Source of the DNA: CAITSH01 sp945892985
GTDB taxonomy: Bacteria; Pseudomonadota; Gammaproteobacteria; Burkholderiales; SG8-39
Direction of reading: 5' to 3'
DNA length: 64,000 nt
Assembly (NCBI GenBank): GCA_945892985.1
Contig: CAMDDU010000009.1
Location: 1 to 64,000, forward strand
The first letter of the stretch is position 1. Each line of letters begins with the position of its first letter. The notes below the pieces were generated by a model. That model did not search any database. It worked only from the letters and a program-made list of their open reading frames with translations, and was not told the origin of the DNA. Position numbers and translations under genes: made by a program. Below, one piece after another: positions 1 to 7,726 of the stretch.

Positions 1-80
1 CGCGCCAGAAACGCCGCTTTGCGCGTTGCTCTTCCATGTACCTCGAATCCTTTCGCCGCCGCCAGCGTCATTTGTTTCAT
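1..80 (-). CDS. IS5-family transposase, N-terminal fragment
   Basis: Only the first 26 codons are in the window; the rest lies to the left. The peptide begins MKQMTLAAAKGFEVHGRATR and continues with KAAFLA. This is the characteristic opening of IS5-group transposases, which start with MKQMTLAAA and have a TRRAxFLAEM segment soon after. The ATG at 80 follows a GGGAGG ribosome-binding site. The DDE catalytic residues are not visible here. The reading frame is open upstream into the interrupted radC-like sequence, so a read-through fusion is formally possible but the ATG is the natural start. Confidence 0.65.
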   Translation of the reverse strand, partial: MKQMTLAAAKGFEVHGRATRKAAFLA

Positions 81-144
81 TCTCAACCCTCCCGTTTGCG
101 TCTCGCTATATGACAACAGACGCGCGGACTTGTTCAGTGTTTCC
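1..144 (-). mobile_element. IS5-type insertion sequence, end fragment
   Basis: This is one end of an IS5-like element that continues past the left edge of the window. The outer end is placed at position 144. There the minus strand reads GGAAACACTGAACAAGTCC, which looks like a terminal inverted repeat, and it is preceded by CTAA at 145-148. CTAA fits the YTAR target duplicated by IS5-group elements. The transposase start lies 64 bp inside this end, as expected for the family. The other end and the second target copy are outside the window, so intactness cannot be judged. Confidence 0.6.
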
Positions 145-362
145 TTAGCGAACGAAAGTGTTGTCGTGCCGGCCACGATGAAATGGTCAAGGGTCTTCAC
201 GTCAACAAGCGAAAGCGCATGCTTGGGGGTTTGGGTTAGCAGCTCGTCGGCGCGGCTCGGTTCAGCTAAGCCCGACCGGTGATTGTGGGCAAAAATGACT
301 GAGGCGGCCTTGGCTTTCAGTGCGGCTTTCACCACTTCGCGCGGATAACCGCCGTTGCTTTT
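145..362 (-). pseudogene. radC: radC-like JAB/MPN-domain gene fragment, interrupted by IS
   Basis: The minus-strand frame encodes YPREVVKAALKAKAASVIFA followed by HNHRSGLAEPSRADELLTQT, then LSLVDVKTLDHFIVAG and LSFA. This is the second half of the RadC/JAB domain. The metal-binding HxH and the D of EPSRAD are kept, while the usual HNHPSG is HNHRSG. Homology starts abruptly at YPREVV, so the N-terminal helix-hairpin-helix part and the first half of the domain are missing. The C-terminus is cut at SFA by the IS end at 144. RadC-type proteins are common in mobile regions; this copy looks dead. The upstream boundary is approximate. Confidence 0.6.
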
Positions 363-677
363 AAATCCCGAAGCGGACCACCACGTCCACACCACCATCT
401 GAACTACCGAAAAGCGCCGCCTAACGCGGCTTCGTTGCCACTCACTTTTTTTCGCCCCTGATCTTCGTTAAAGGGGACGGTCGCACCTCGACTTCGACCG
501 AAAGGAATGGGCTATTGGCAAGCTGCGTCCGAACCGGGTAGGATTATCAAAAGAGACGGATCAATACATCCGTACGCCCCGCACTCCAACAGCGCAAGCA
601 GGCGTGTTTTGGAGGTTTTTCATGACTCAGGAGTAGGCTCATTTGCCTCCCGAAGAACGAAGAGCAAAGGAGCAGTC

Positions 678-716
678 ATGAATATATATAATACCCCCCC
701 CCCCCCGCTGCCCTGA
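678..716 (+). CDS. possible 12-residue leader peptide across a poly-C tract
   Basis: ATG at 678 is preceded by AAAGGAGCAGTC, a well-placed ribosome-binding site. It opens a 12-codon frame, MNIYNTPPPPLP, then TGA. The proline run comes from 13 consecutive C at 694-706. Loss of one C (or gain of two) would put the frame into a path that stays open to the TGA at 864-866, overlapping the start of the sensor kinase. Gain of one C stops after 12 more codons. This could be a phase-variable leader, but it could equally be a chance ORF. Low confidence. Confidence 0.25.
   Translation: MNIYNTPPPPLP
694..706 (+). repeat. poly-C tract of 13
   Basis: Thirteen consecutive C residues lie about 158 bp upstream of the sensor kinase start and directly after an AT-rich patch. 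Such tracts slip during replication. They are also a common place for sequencing length error. Confidence 0.85.
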
Positions 717-863
717 TTGCTTTCGGCGACCCTTCGCCTTAGGCTGGCGGTCCATGAAGCGCGCGTTCACGCTCGGCCCGCTTTGCCGCGGAATGAAATC
801 GCTGCTCGACGAACCACGCGCGCGCATTGACCTCACGTCAGACCACGCGTGGAAAGGCATGCG

Positions 864-3800
864 GTGAAACCGGGCTACAAGCTCGAAAGCAAGGTGCTGG
901 CCGCATTTGCCACCGCCATACTGATTGTGCTGATTCTGGCCACCACCACTTGGAAAGCATCACACAACGGGACCGAAGCGGCGCTGTCGTTGATGCACAC
1001 GCAAGAGCTGCTTCGTAGCCTCGCCGAGGCAAAGGCAGGGACGCTACTGATCGAGTTGCGTACGCAGAACTACATAATTTCGGGCGACGCGGCGCGACTG
1101 GCCGACCGCGACGCGGCAATTTCGGCGCGGGAAACATGGCTGCGCCGGATCAATGAGCTGACTGCCGACCATGCCCGCCAGCAGGAGCGCTGGACGGAAC
1201 TGCGCGAATTATTAAACGAGCGCCTCGCCATTGCCACCCGCTTGGCGTTGTTGCGCAAGGCTGAAGGCTTCAAAGCGGCGACCGCTTATGCGACAAGCGC
1301 CCCGTTGCAAGAGACACAAGAGCGCATGCTCCAGATATTTCACAAGATAGAACAAGAGGAGCACCAGATGCTGGCGAGGCGCAGCGCCGAGCCGCGGGAT
1401 GCACGCCAAATAGCAGTCTTCGCTGGCCTGCTGACTGTGCTGATGCTGATCGCGGTGCTTGCGGCCACCTATTCTGTGATCCGGCAGCAGATGCGGATGA
1501 ACGCGGCCAACCGACGCGCGCTCGAAGAGTCGAGGGAAGCTACGCAGTCGATTCTCAACACCATTGTGGACGGCGTCATCACCATCAACGAGCGCGGCCT
1601 CATTGAAAACCTCAACCCGGCCACCGAGCGCCTTTTCGGCTATGCCGCAGCCGAAATCATCGGACAGAACGTGAAGATCCTCATGCCCGAGCCCTACCAC
1701 AGCCAGCACGATGGCTACCTCGACCATTACCGCGCCACGGGCGAGGCGCGCATCATCGGCACCGGGCGCGAGGTCTTTGGCCGGCGCAAGGACGGCAGAC
1801 TTTTCCCGCTCGATCTCGCGGTTGGCCTACTGCAGTTGGGCAATGAACGCCGCTTCACTGGTATTGTGCGCGACATCACGGCCCGCAAACAGGCCGAGAA
1901 CCAACTCAATACTTTCTTCGAGCTCTCGCTGGATCTGATGTGCATTCCTAGCGCGGACGGCTACTTCAAGCGCGTCAACACTGCGTTCACACGGGTGCTG
2001 GGCTGGACCGTCGAGGAAATGCAGGCGCGGCCCTTCCTCGACTTCGTGCATCCCGACGACCAGGATGCTACAAGGGGGGCCGCGTCGCAGGTCGCCACCG
2101 GCGAGAAACTCATTTCGTTCGAGAACCGCTACCTGCACAAGGATGGCTCCTGGCGCGACTTGTCATGGAACGTCCTGCCCCAAGAGAACGGACTCATGTT
2201 CGCCACCGCGCGCGATGTCACCGAGAGCAAGGGGGCCGAGCAGGCGATCATCACCGCCAAGAACGCGGCAGAGCAGGCCAACCGCGCCAAGGATTCCTTC
2301 CTCGCCATCATGAGCCACGAAATCCGCACGCCGCTGGGCGGCATGCTGGGTATGCTGGAGCTGCTCTCTTTATCACCACTCGATAACGAGCAAGGCGATA
2401 CGCTGCAAGCGGCACGGGATTCCGGGTACGCTCTGCTGCAGATATTAAACGACGTTCTCGACTGGTCCAAGATCGAGGATGAAAAACTAGAACTCTCGCC
2501 GCAGCCCACGTCGATAGCCCGGGTCATGACCGCGGTTACAAACACTTATTCGTACGTAGCCAGTGTCCATAAGGTGACGCTGGCGCAGCAGGTCGATCCA
2601 CGCCTGAGTCCGGTGCTCATGATCGATTCGCAGAAGCTCTCCCAAGTGCTCAACAACTTCGTCAGCAACGCCATCAAGTTCAGTCCCGGTGGATGCGTTG
2701 ATGTCCGGGTCGAACTGATTGACCGCCGCGAGGGCGCCGAACAGGTGCGGTTTTCCGTCAGCGACACGGGTATCGGTATTGCCCCGGAGATCCAGAAACA
2801 CCTGTTTCAGCCCTACCGCCAGGCAGATGCGGACACGACACGCCTATACGGCGGAACAGGTCTAGGGCTGGCAATTTGCCGTCGCCTGGCGGACTTGATG
2901 GACGGCCACATCGATATGGCAAGCAACCCGGGTCGGGGATCGACCTTCAGCTTCACGCTCACCCTGCCGGTCGCGGACGCGCCCGTAACGAAGAATCTCA
3001 CCATGCCGGCATCAGAAATAGCGGCAATGAGGCGGGCGCAAAGTGCGGGTGGGACGACCGGGCCGGCATCGGCACCGCCGGTCATGGACATGGTCTCGCA
3101 AGCGGCCGCACCGCTCATTCTCGTGGTCGATGATATTTCGATGAATCGCAAACTGCTCGCGCGCCAGCTTGGGGTCCTCGGTTTGCGTGCCGAAACCGTG
3201 GAAGACGGCAAAGCGGCCCTCCGGCTGTGGCGCGACGGCAACTTCGCCCTGGTCATCACCGACTGCCACATGCCGGTGATGGACGGCTACGAGCTGACGC
3301 GCGCGATACGCAGCATCGAAACCGATGAAGCGCGCGAGCGCACACCGATTTTCGCCTGGACCGCCGCTGCGCTTGACCATGAAATAGCGAACTACCACGC
3401 CGCCGGCATGGATGAGTTTCTGATCAAGCCGGTCCGTCTGCCGCAATTGAAACAGCTGCTGACGAAATGGCTGCCCACTGCCGCTAAACCTATCGCAGAC
3501 CCAGACCTTAGGGCACCACTCGAGCCGCAAGCTGCCGGACCTCTAGCGGTGGACGTAAGCGTACTCAAGGCCTTAGTGGGCGACGACGCGGCGGTCATCC
3601 GCGAATTTCTGCACGACTTCCGCACCAGCCTGGGCACGACAGCGGCGGAACTGCGTGACGCCTGCCAACGGGGCCAGGCACCTGCGGCCGGCGCGACCGC
3701 GCACAAGCTCAAGTCCACGGCTCATTCTGTGGGTGCGCTCAAACTGGGCGATCTGTGTGGCGAAATCGAACATGCGGGCAAGACCGGTGACATCAAGGCG

Positions 3801-3899
3801 TTGGACATTCTACTGCCCAGCTTCGAGCAAGAACTGGTCGCCGTGGACGGGTGTCTGGATTCGTTGTTGCAGGAGCGGCATCAGACCGCGAAAAGATAG
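864..3899 (+). CDS. unorthodox hybrid sensor histidine kinase (CHASE3-like, PAS, PAS, HisKA, HATPase, REC, Hpt)
   Basis: Membrane sensor kinase of about 1011 residues and probably the input of a phosphorelay. An N-terminal membrane segment (about residues 10-30) is followed by a helical CHASE3-like periplasmic region and a second membrane segment near 190-215. Two PAS domains follow: one with DGVITINERG and NPATERLFGY, one with NTAFTRVLGW. HisKA carries the phosphorylated histidine in SHEIRTPL (H485). The ATPase domain has DTGIGI and GGTGLGLAI. A receiver has its phosphoacceptor in ITDCHMPVMDG (D800), and a C-terminal Hpt domain has AHKLKS (H947). The order matches BvgS/RocS-type kinases. The start chosen is GTG 864, spaced well after GGAAAGG; GTG 849 is the alternative. 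The next gene, a REC-EAL regulator, begins 13 bp after the stop, so the two are likely co-transcribed partners. Confidence 0.9.
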   Translation: MKPGYKLESKVLAAFATAILIVLILATTTWKASHNGTEAALSLMHTQELLRSLAEAKAGTLLIELRTQNYIISGDAARLADRDAAISARETWLRRINELTADHARQQERWTELRELLNERLAIATRLALLRKAEGFKAATAYATSAPLQETQERMLQIFHKIEQEEHQMLARRSAEPRDARQIAVFAGLLTVLMLIAVLAATYSVIRQQMRMNAANRRALEESREATQSILNTIVDGVITINERGLIENLNPATERLFGYAAAEIIGQNVKILMPEPYHSQHDGYLDHYRATGEARIIGTGREVFGRRKDGRLFPLDLAVGLLQLGNERRFTGIVRDITARKQAENQLNTFFELSLDLMCIPSADGYFKRVNTAFTRVLGWTVEEMQARPFLDFVHPDDQDATRGAASQVATGEKLISFENRYLHKDGSWRDLSWNVLPQENGLMFATARDVTESKGAEQAIITAKNAAEQANRAKDSFLAIMSHEIRTPLGGMLGMLELLSLSPLDNEQGDTLQAARDSGYALLQILNDVLDWSKIEDEKLELSPQPTSIARVMTAVTNTYSYVASVHKVTLAQQVDPRLSPVLMIDSQKLSQVLNNFVSNAIKFSPGGCVDVRVELIDRREGAEQVRFSVSDTGIGIAPEIQKHLFQPYRQADADTTRLYGGTGLGLAICRRLADLMDGHIDMASNPGRGSTFSFTLTLPVADAPVTKNLTMPASEIAAMRRAQSAGGTTGPASAPPVMDMVSQAAAPLILVVDDISMNRKLLARQLGVLGLRAETVEDGKAALRLWRDGNFALVITDCHMPVMDGYELTRAIRSIETDEARERTPIFAWTAAALDHEIANYHAAGMDEFLIKPVRLPQLKQLLTKWLPTAAKPIADPDLRAPLEPQAAGPLAVDVSVLKALVGDDAAVIREFLHDFRTSLGTTAAELRDACQRGQAPAAGATAHKLKSTAHSVGALKLGDLCGEIEHAGKTGDIKALDILLPSFEQELVAVDGCLDSLLQERHQTAKR

Positions 3900-3912
3900 G
3901 GGATACGATCAT

Positions 3913-5127
3913 ATGGTCGAAAAATTCGCAATCAAGATTCTGATACTCGACGACGAGCCCTTCATGCTCAAGCTGCTTGGTCAGATGTTAGCCAAGCTGG
4001 GATACACGCAGGTGACGACCTGCGACAGCGGCGACCGGGCCCTCGAACTGATAGACGAGCCACATTCCGCCCCAGACCTGGTCTTGTGCGACCTGAACAT
4101 GCCGAAGATGGACGGGATCGAATTCGTGCGCAAGCTCGTTGAGCGCCGCTACGCCGGCAGCCTCATCCTGGTGAGCGGCGAAGACGAGCGCGTGCTTCAG
4201 ACCGCCGAGAAACTGGTGCAAGCGCACCGCATCACGGTGCTGGGCCGCCTGGGCAAGCCGCCGACGCCGAAAGGATTGATCGCACTGCTGGACAAGTGGT
4301 CACCTCCGTCGCAAGCCGGGCTCCGGGCCGCGAAGAAGCCTTACGGCGCGGACGAAGTGCGTGCCGCCATCACCAATGGCGAACTCGTCAATTACTACCA
4401 ACCGAAGGTGGCGCTGGCCACCGGCGAGGTGGTGGGCGTGGAGTCTTTGGTGCGCTGGCACCATCCTAAGGATGGCATGGTGTTCCCCGACCAGTTCATC
4501 GGCGTGGCGGAAAAGCACGGCCTGATCGACGACCTGACCCGCGTGGTGCTCGCCGGTGCGCTGGCCCAGGACAAAGCTTGGCGGGATGCGGGACTGGTGC
4601 TGCAGGTGGCCGTCAACGTGTCCATGGATAATCTGACCTCGTTGGATTTCCCGGACATCGTCGCGCGGGAGACGGCCGCCGCGGGCGTGGCACCGCAGGA
4701 TGTCGTGCTGGAGGTGACGGAAAGCCGCGTAATGAAGGAACTGCGCGACGCGCTCGAAATACTGACCCGCCTACGATTGAAGCGATTCGTTCTGTCCATT
4801 GATGATTTTGGCACCGGGCATTCATCGCTGGCCCAGCTGCGCGACATCCCGTTCGACGAACTCAAGGTGGATCGGAGTTTTGTCCATGGTGCCCATACGA
4901 ATAAAACCATCCGCGCGATTCATCGGGCCAGTGTGGATCTGGCGCAACGGCTGGGCATGAAGATCGTGGCAGAGGGGATCGAAGACATCGACGATTGGCA
5001 TTTCGTACACAGCACGGGATGCGATCTCGCCCAAGGCTATTTCATCGGCAAGCCCATGCCCGCCAGCGAACTGCACAGCTGGATGGCCGGCTGGCAGCAG
5101 CGGGTTAGTAGCATCCGGACATCTTGA
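3913..5127 (+). CDS. REC-EAL response regulator, c-di-GMP phosphodiesterase
   Basis: A protein of 404 residues with an N-terminal receiver and a C-terminal EAL domain, organised like RocR. The receiver has the acidic pair in ILDDEP (D13, D14), the phosphoacceptor D60 in LCDLNMPKMDG and the lysine in GRLGKPP. The EAL domain starts near residue 155. Its signature reads ESLVRW in place of EALVRW, and the other catalytic residues are present: the Asn of VNVS, EVTES, DDFGTGHSS (loop 6, His for the usual Tyr), the Lys of ELKVDRS and VAEGIE. It is therefore probably active against c-di-GMP. It starts with ATG 3913, 13 bp after the sensor kinase stop, and is the expected output of that kinase. Confidence 0.88.
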   Translation: MVEKFAIKILILDDEPFMLKLLGQMLAKLGYTQVTTCDSGDRALELIDEPHSAPDLVLCDLNMPKMDGIEFVRKLVERRYAGSLILVSGEDERVLQTAEKLVQAHRITVLGRLGKPPTPKGLIALLDKWSPPSQAGLRAAKKPYGADEVRAAITNGELVNYYQPKVALATGEVVGVESLVRWHHPKDGMVFPDQFIGVAEKHGLIDDLTRVVLAGALAQDKAWRDAGLVLQVAVNVSMDNLTSLDFPDIVARETAAAGVAPQDVVLEVTESRVMKELRDALEILTRLRLKRFVLSIDDFGTGHSSLAQLRDIPFDELKVDRSFVHGAHTNKTIRAIHRASVDLAQRLGMKIVAEGIEDIDDWHFVHSTGCDLAQGYFIGKPMPASELHSWMAGWQQRVSSIRTS

Positions 5128-5548
5128 AACGTATGGCCGAACGCTCCTTGCGGCTGGTGGCCGCTTAGCGCAGCAAAGCAGTCGTTGAAACGCTACGTTG
5201 CCAATACCCGCTTTGGCCCGGTTAGCGGACCGTCGAATAATAGGCCCCAAGATCCGCTCTTGGCCGAACAGGGACGGTCACGCCATCTGGCACGTCATCT
5301 GGCTCAGGTCCGTTTCGTACGTTGTTGCATAGCGCCAGACGAGATCGATGACGTAATGTGGATACCCTTAAGATTGAACATTGAAGCCGAATTCCGGCTA
5401 CTATTTTGGCTGCGCCCGCACAGCAGGCTTAACCCGAGCAGCCAAATGAGTCGCCAGACGAGATTGATAATATGAACACCCGCGCCAGTATTGGATTTCA
5501 CGGCATTTCCGAGCTGAGCTTTTGACCTCTGAGCCCGATTGGGTCGCA
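5128..5548. other. intergenic interval with several inverted repeats
   Basis: No convincing gene is seen in about 420 bp. Structures present are CCAAGA-N5-TCTTGG at 5247-5263, a small AGCCG/CGGCT palindrome near 5384-5398, and a perfect 9-bp inverted repeat TTTGGCTGC ... GCAGCCAAA (5405-5446). The 13-mer CGCCAGACGAGAT occurs twice, near 5335 and 5452. One of the hairpins may end the sensor-regulator transcript, but none has a T run. Confidence 0.5.
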
Positions 5549-5758
5549 ATGAACGCACCACGCAGCACACCCCGTACCGTCAACTGCCCGCGTTGCAGCA
5601 CCGCTGTGGCCTGGGTCGCGGACAACCATTTCAAGCCGTTTTGCTCCGAGCGCTGCAAGATGGTCGACCTTGGCGCCTGGGCGAACGAGGAATACCGGGT
5701 GGCTGCAGTGGAACAGGAAGACGAAGTCGAGGACGGTGGGGAAGCGAGTGAGAAGTGA
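5549..5758 (+). CDS. yacG: YacG, zinc-binding DNA gyrase inhibitor
   Basis: A protein of 69 residues with the YacG zinc ribbon: CPRC near residue 13 and CSERC near residue 32, four cysteines in C-x2-C-x15-C-x3-C spacing. KMVDLGAWANEEYRV follows, which is highly typical of the family. YacG binds GyrB and restrains gyrase. ATG 5549 gives the normal family length; an in-frame TTG at 5522 would add nine residues. The acidic tail (EQEDEVEDGGE) is usual. The stop codon lies inside the left arm of a 20-bp inverted repeat shared with the converging MutT/ThiE gene. Confidence 0.9.
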   Translation: MNAPRSTPRTVNCPRCSTAVAWVADNHFKPFCSERCKMVDLGAWANEEYRVAAVEQEDEVEDGGEASEK

Positions 5759-5824
5759 ATGAGTGAATGAGTGATAAACCCTCTGCCGCTGTCTTTCACT
5801 CCTTCACTCATTCACTCATTCACT
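5754..5824. repeat. 20-bp perfect inverted repeat built of 8-bp tandem units, between convergent genes
   Basis: The left arm at 5754-5773 is made of GAATGAGT units and the right arm at 5805-5824 is its exact complement, with a 31-bp loop. The flanking sequence continues the pattern (ACTCCTTC units up to 5838). The arms overlap the yacG stop codon and abut the stop of the MutT/ThiE gene. It could act as a bidirectional transcription-end hairpin, although no T run follows. The same octamer family recurs at 51504-51543. Confidence 0.75.
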
Positions 5825-5835
5825 CATTCACTCCT

Positions 5836-6792
5836 TCAGCTTCCTAAACCCCAACTGCCCCTTATCATCGCCACACCATGCGCGCCATGATTGCGCGCGA
5901 TATCGAGTTCCTGCAGCGACAGGCCGCCGATGGCGTAGACCGGCAAGGCCGCGCTGTGCGCGAGGCTGGCAAAGCCATCCCAACCCAGAGTCTTCATGCC
6001 CGGATGCGAGGGCGTGTCCAGCACCGGGCCCAGTACGATGAAATCAAGCCCGAGTTCTTCCGCGCGGCGGATTTCAGCGGCACTGTGGCAAGACGCCGAG
6101 CACCAAGCCAGCTCGGGGCGAAGCGGCAGCCCCATCAACTGCGCCGCGGAGAAATGCACGCCGTGCGCGCCGATGCGCCGCGCGAGGTCAACATCACCGT
6201 TGATCAGCACGCGCGCGCCGTGAATGCGCGCCAAGGCGAGCACTTTTTCGGCCAGCGGCTCGAGCGCCGTCACATCCATGCTCTTTTCCCGCAATTGCAG
6301 CAGGCGCAGCCCCTGGCGCAGGCGGTCCTCGAGCCGCGACAGGAAAACAGCTTCGCCCAGGCCAGCCACATCAGACACTGCGTATTCGGCCGGCAAGCGC
6401 AAGGCGCGCATGACGGTGGTGTTGGCCGGCAACAGCGGCACCACCGCGAGATTGTCCAGCGCCTGCCAGGCTATGGCCTGATGTTCATGCGGCTGCGTCG
6501 CCGGTTCGCCCTGCCATTGCGTGACACGGTAAAAATGCAGCCGCACCGTGGCGTGCGGATAGGTGAACACCTGGGTGATCCACGGGGAGGCGGCGGTGAT
6601 TTCTACGCCAAGCTCCTCGCGAATCTCACGCACCAGCGCTTCGCGCACGGTCTCGCCGGGCTCGACCTTGCCGCCGGGAAACTCCCAGTAACCGGCGTAG
6701 ACTTTCTTTACCGGACGCTGCGCCAGCAGGAAGGTGCCGTCAGGCCGCAGCAGCACCGCGACAGCGACATCGACCGCGGCAGGCGCGCTCAA
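5836..6792 (-). CDS. Nudix hydrolase (MutT-like) fused to a thiamine-phosphate-synthase-like domain
   Basis: A protein of 318 residues. The first 130 residues are a Nudix domain. The box GGKVEPGETVREALVREI continues REELG, so all catalytic glutamates are present, and YWEFPGG matches MutT 8-oxo-dGTP diphosphatases. Residues from about 140 to the end form a ThiE/TenI-like barrel (LQLREKSM, VLINGDVDLA, GVHFSA, FIVLGPV, YAIGGL). This two-domain fusion is common in beta- and gammaproteobacteria as a housekeeping oxidised-nucleotide sanitiser; the role of the ThiE-like half is unsettled. The start overlaps the stop of the upstream DUF815 ATPase gene by 4 bp, so the two are translationally coupled. 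Confidence 0.85.
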   Translation of the reverse strand: MSAPAAVDVAVAVLLRPDGTFLLAQRPVKKVYAGYWEFPGGKVEPGETVREALVREIREELGVEITAASPWITQVFTYPHATVRLHFYRVTQWQGEPATQPHEHQAIAWQALDNLAVVPLLPANTTVMRALRLPAEYAVSDVAGLGEAVFLSRLEDRLRQGLRLLQLREKSMDVTALEPLAEKVLALARIHGARVLINGDVDLARRIGAHGVHFSAAQLMGLPLRPELAWCSASCHSAAEIRRAEELGLDFIVLGPVLDTPSHPGMKTLGWDGFASLAHSAALPVYAIGGLSLQELDIARNHGAHGVAMIRGSWGLGS

Positions 6793-7718
6793 CGCGATTG
6801 CTTCTTCGCCATCTGGCGGCCGGACCAGTCACGCGCGAACTGGTAGGCGATGCGACCGGAGCGCGAACCGCGGCTGATCGACCATTGCAACGCCTCGGTG
6901 CGCGCCGCCTCGCTGCTCTTGCAGCCGAATGTGCCCAGCCAGTAATCAACAATGCCCAGGTAATCATCCTGGTCGAACGGATAGAACGACACCCACAGGC
7001 CGAAACGCTCTGACAGGGAAATTTTCTCCTCGGAGGATTCGCCCGGATGGATTTCCTCATCCAGATGCTTGTACTCGAGGTTCTCCTGCATGTACTCGGG
7101 CATCAGGTGGCGCCGGTTCGAGGTGGCATATACCAGCAGGTTTTCCGCCGGCGCAGCAATGGATCCATCAAGAATGGCCTTGAGCGCCTTATAGGCGTTC
7201 TCCGATGCCTCGAAAGACAGGTCATCGCAGAATATGATGAAGCGCTCGGGTCGCCCGGTCACCAAGTCGGCGATGTCCGGCAGGTCGATAAGATCGGCCT
7301 TGTCCACTTCAATCAGGCGCAGGCCGTCCTTGGCAAAGCGGTTCAGGCAGGCTTTGACCAGCGAGCTCTTGCCGGTGCCGCGTGATCCGGTAAGCAGCAC
7401 ATTGTTGGCGGGCCGGCCGGCGACAAACTGGCGCGTGTTCTGTTCGATCAAAGCCTTTTGGCTATCGACGCCCTTGAGCGAAGACAGGTGAATCTTGTGC
7501 GGATGCGCTACCGCCTGCAGATGGCCGCGCCCGTTGTGCTTGCGCCAGCGAAATGCAATCGAAGCGCTCCAGTCTACCGCCTGCTGCGGCGCGGGCAGCA
7601 AGCCCTCGACGCGATCGAGCAGCGATCCAAGCCGCGTGATCAGCTGGGCGAAATCGGCGCCGACGGGGATTGTCGCGGCATTCACAGGCTTGCTTGTGGG
7701 GGTGGTTTTGGTTGCCAT
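6789..7718 (-). CDS. DUF815-family AAA ATPase
   Basis: A cytosolic protein of 309 residues with a P-loop, LLTGSRGTGKSSLV (about residues 105-118), and a Walker B stretch FIIFCDDLSFE. A conserved YATSNRRHLMPEYM segment follows. These are the marks of the DUF815 ATPase family, whose biochemical role is unknown. It lies 8 bp downstream of argJ and overlaps the MutT/ThiE fusion by 4 bp, a gene order kept across many betaproteobacteria. The first residues (TKTTPTSKP) are polar and probably disordered. Confidence 0.85.
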   Translation of the reverse strand: MATKTTPTSKPVNAATIPVGADFAQLITRLGSLLDRVEGLLPAPQQAVDWSASIAFRWRKHNGRGHLQAVAHPHKIHLSSLKGVDSQKALIEQNTRQFVAGRPANNVLLTGSRGTGKSSLVKACLNRFAKDGLRLIEVDKADLIDLPDIADLVTGRPERFIIFCDDLSFEASENAYKALKAILDGSIAAPAENLLVYATSNRRHLMPEYMQENLEYKHLDEEIHPGESSEEKISLSERFGLWVSFYPFDQDDYLGIVDYWLGTFGCKSSEAARTEALQWSISRGSRSGRIAYQFARDWSGRQMAKKQSR

Positions 7719-7726
7719 CGGTGGGG

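Larger units (their letters stand above)
363..863. other. gene-poor interval upstream of the sensor kinase
   Basis: No convincing protein gene is seen. The stretch holds a perfect inverted repeat ACGGAT-N6-ATCCGT at 556-573, a possible small operator. It also holds an AT-rich patch at 681-693, a 13-C homopolymer at 694-706, and a 12-codon ORF (678-716) with an AAAGGAG ribosome-binding site. A GCCTAAC heptamer at 419-425 resembles half of an integron attC core but has no partner. Confidence 0.5.

Noticed and set aside
419..425. GCCTAAC heptamer as an integron attC half-site
   Set aside because: No matching GTTRRRY partner at attC distance and no integrase or cassette structure nearby.
753..866. 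37-codon ORF beginning MKRAFTLGPLCRG before the sensor kinase
   Set aside because: No ribosome-binding site and no recognisable similarity; kept only as the possible slipped frame of the poly-C ORF.
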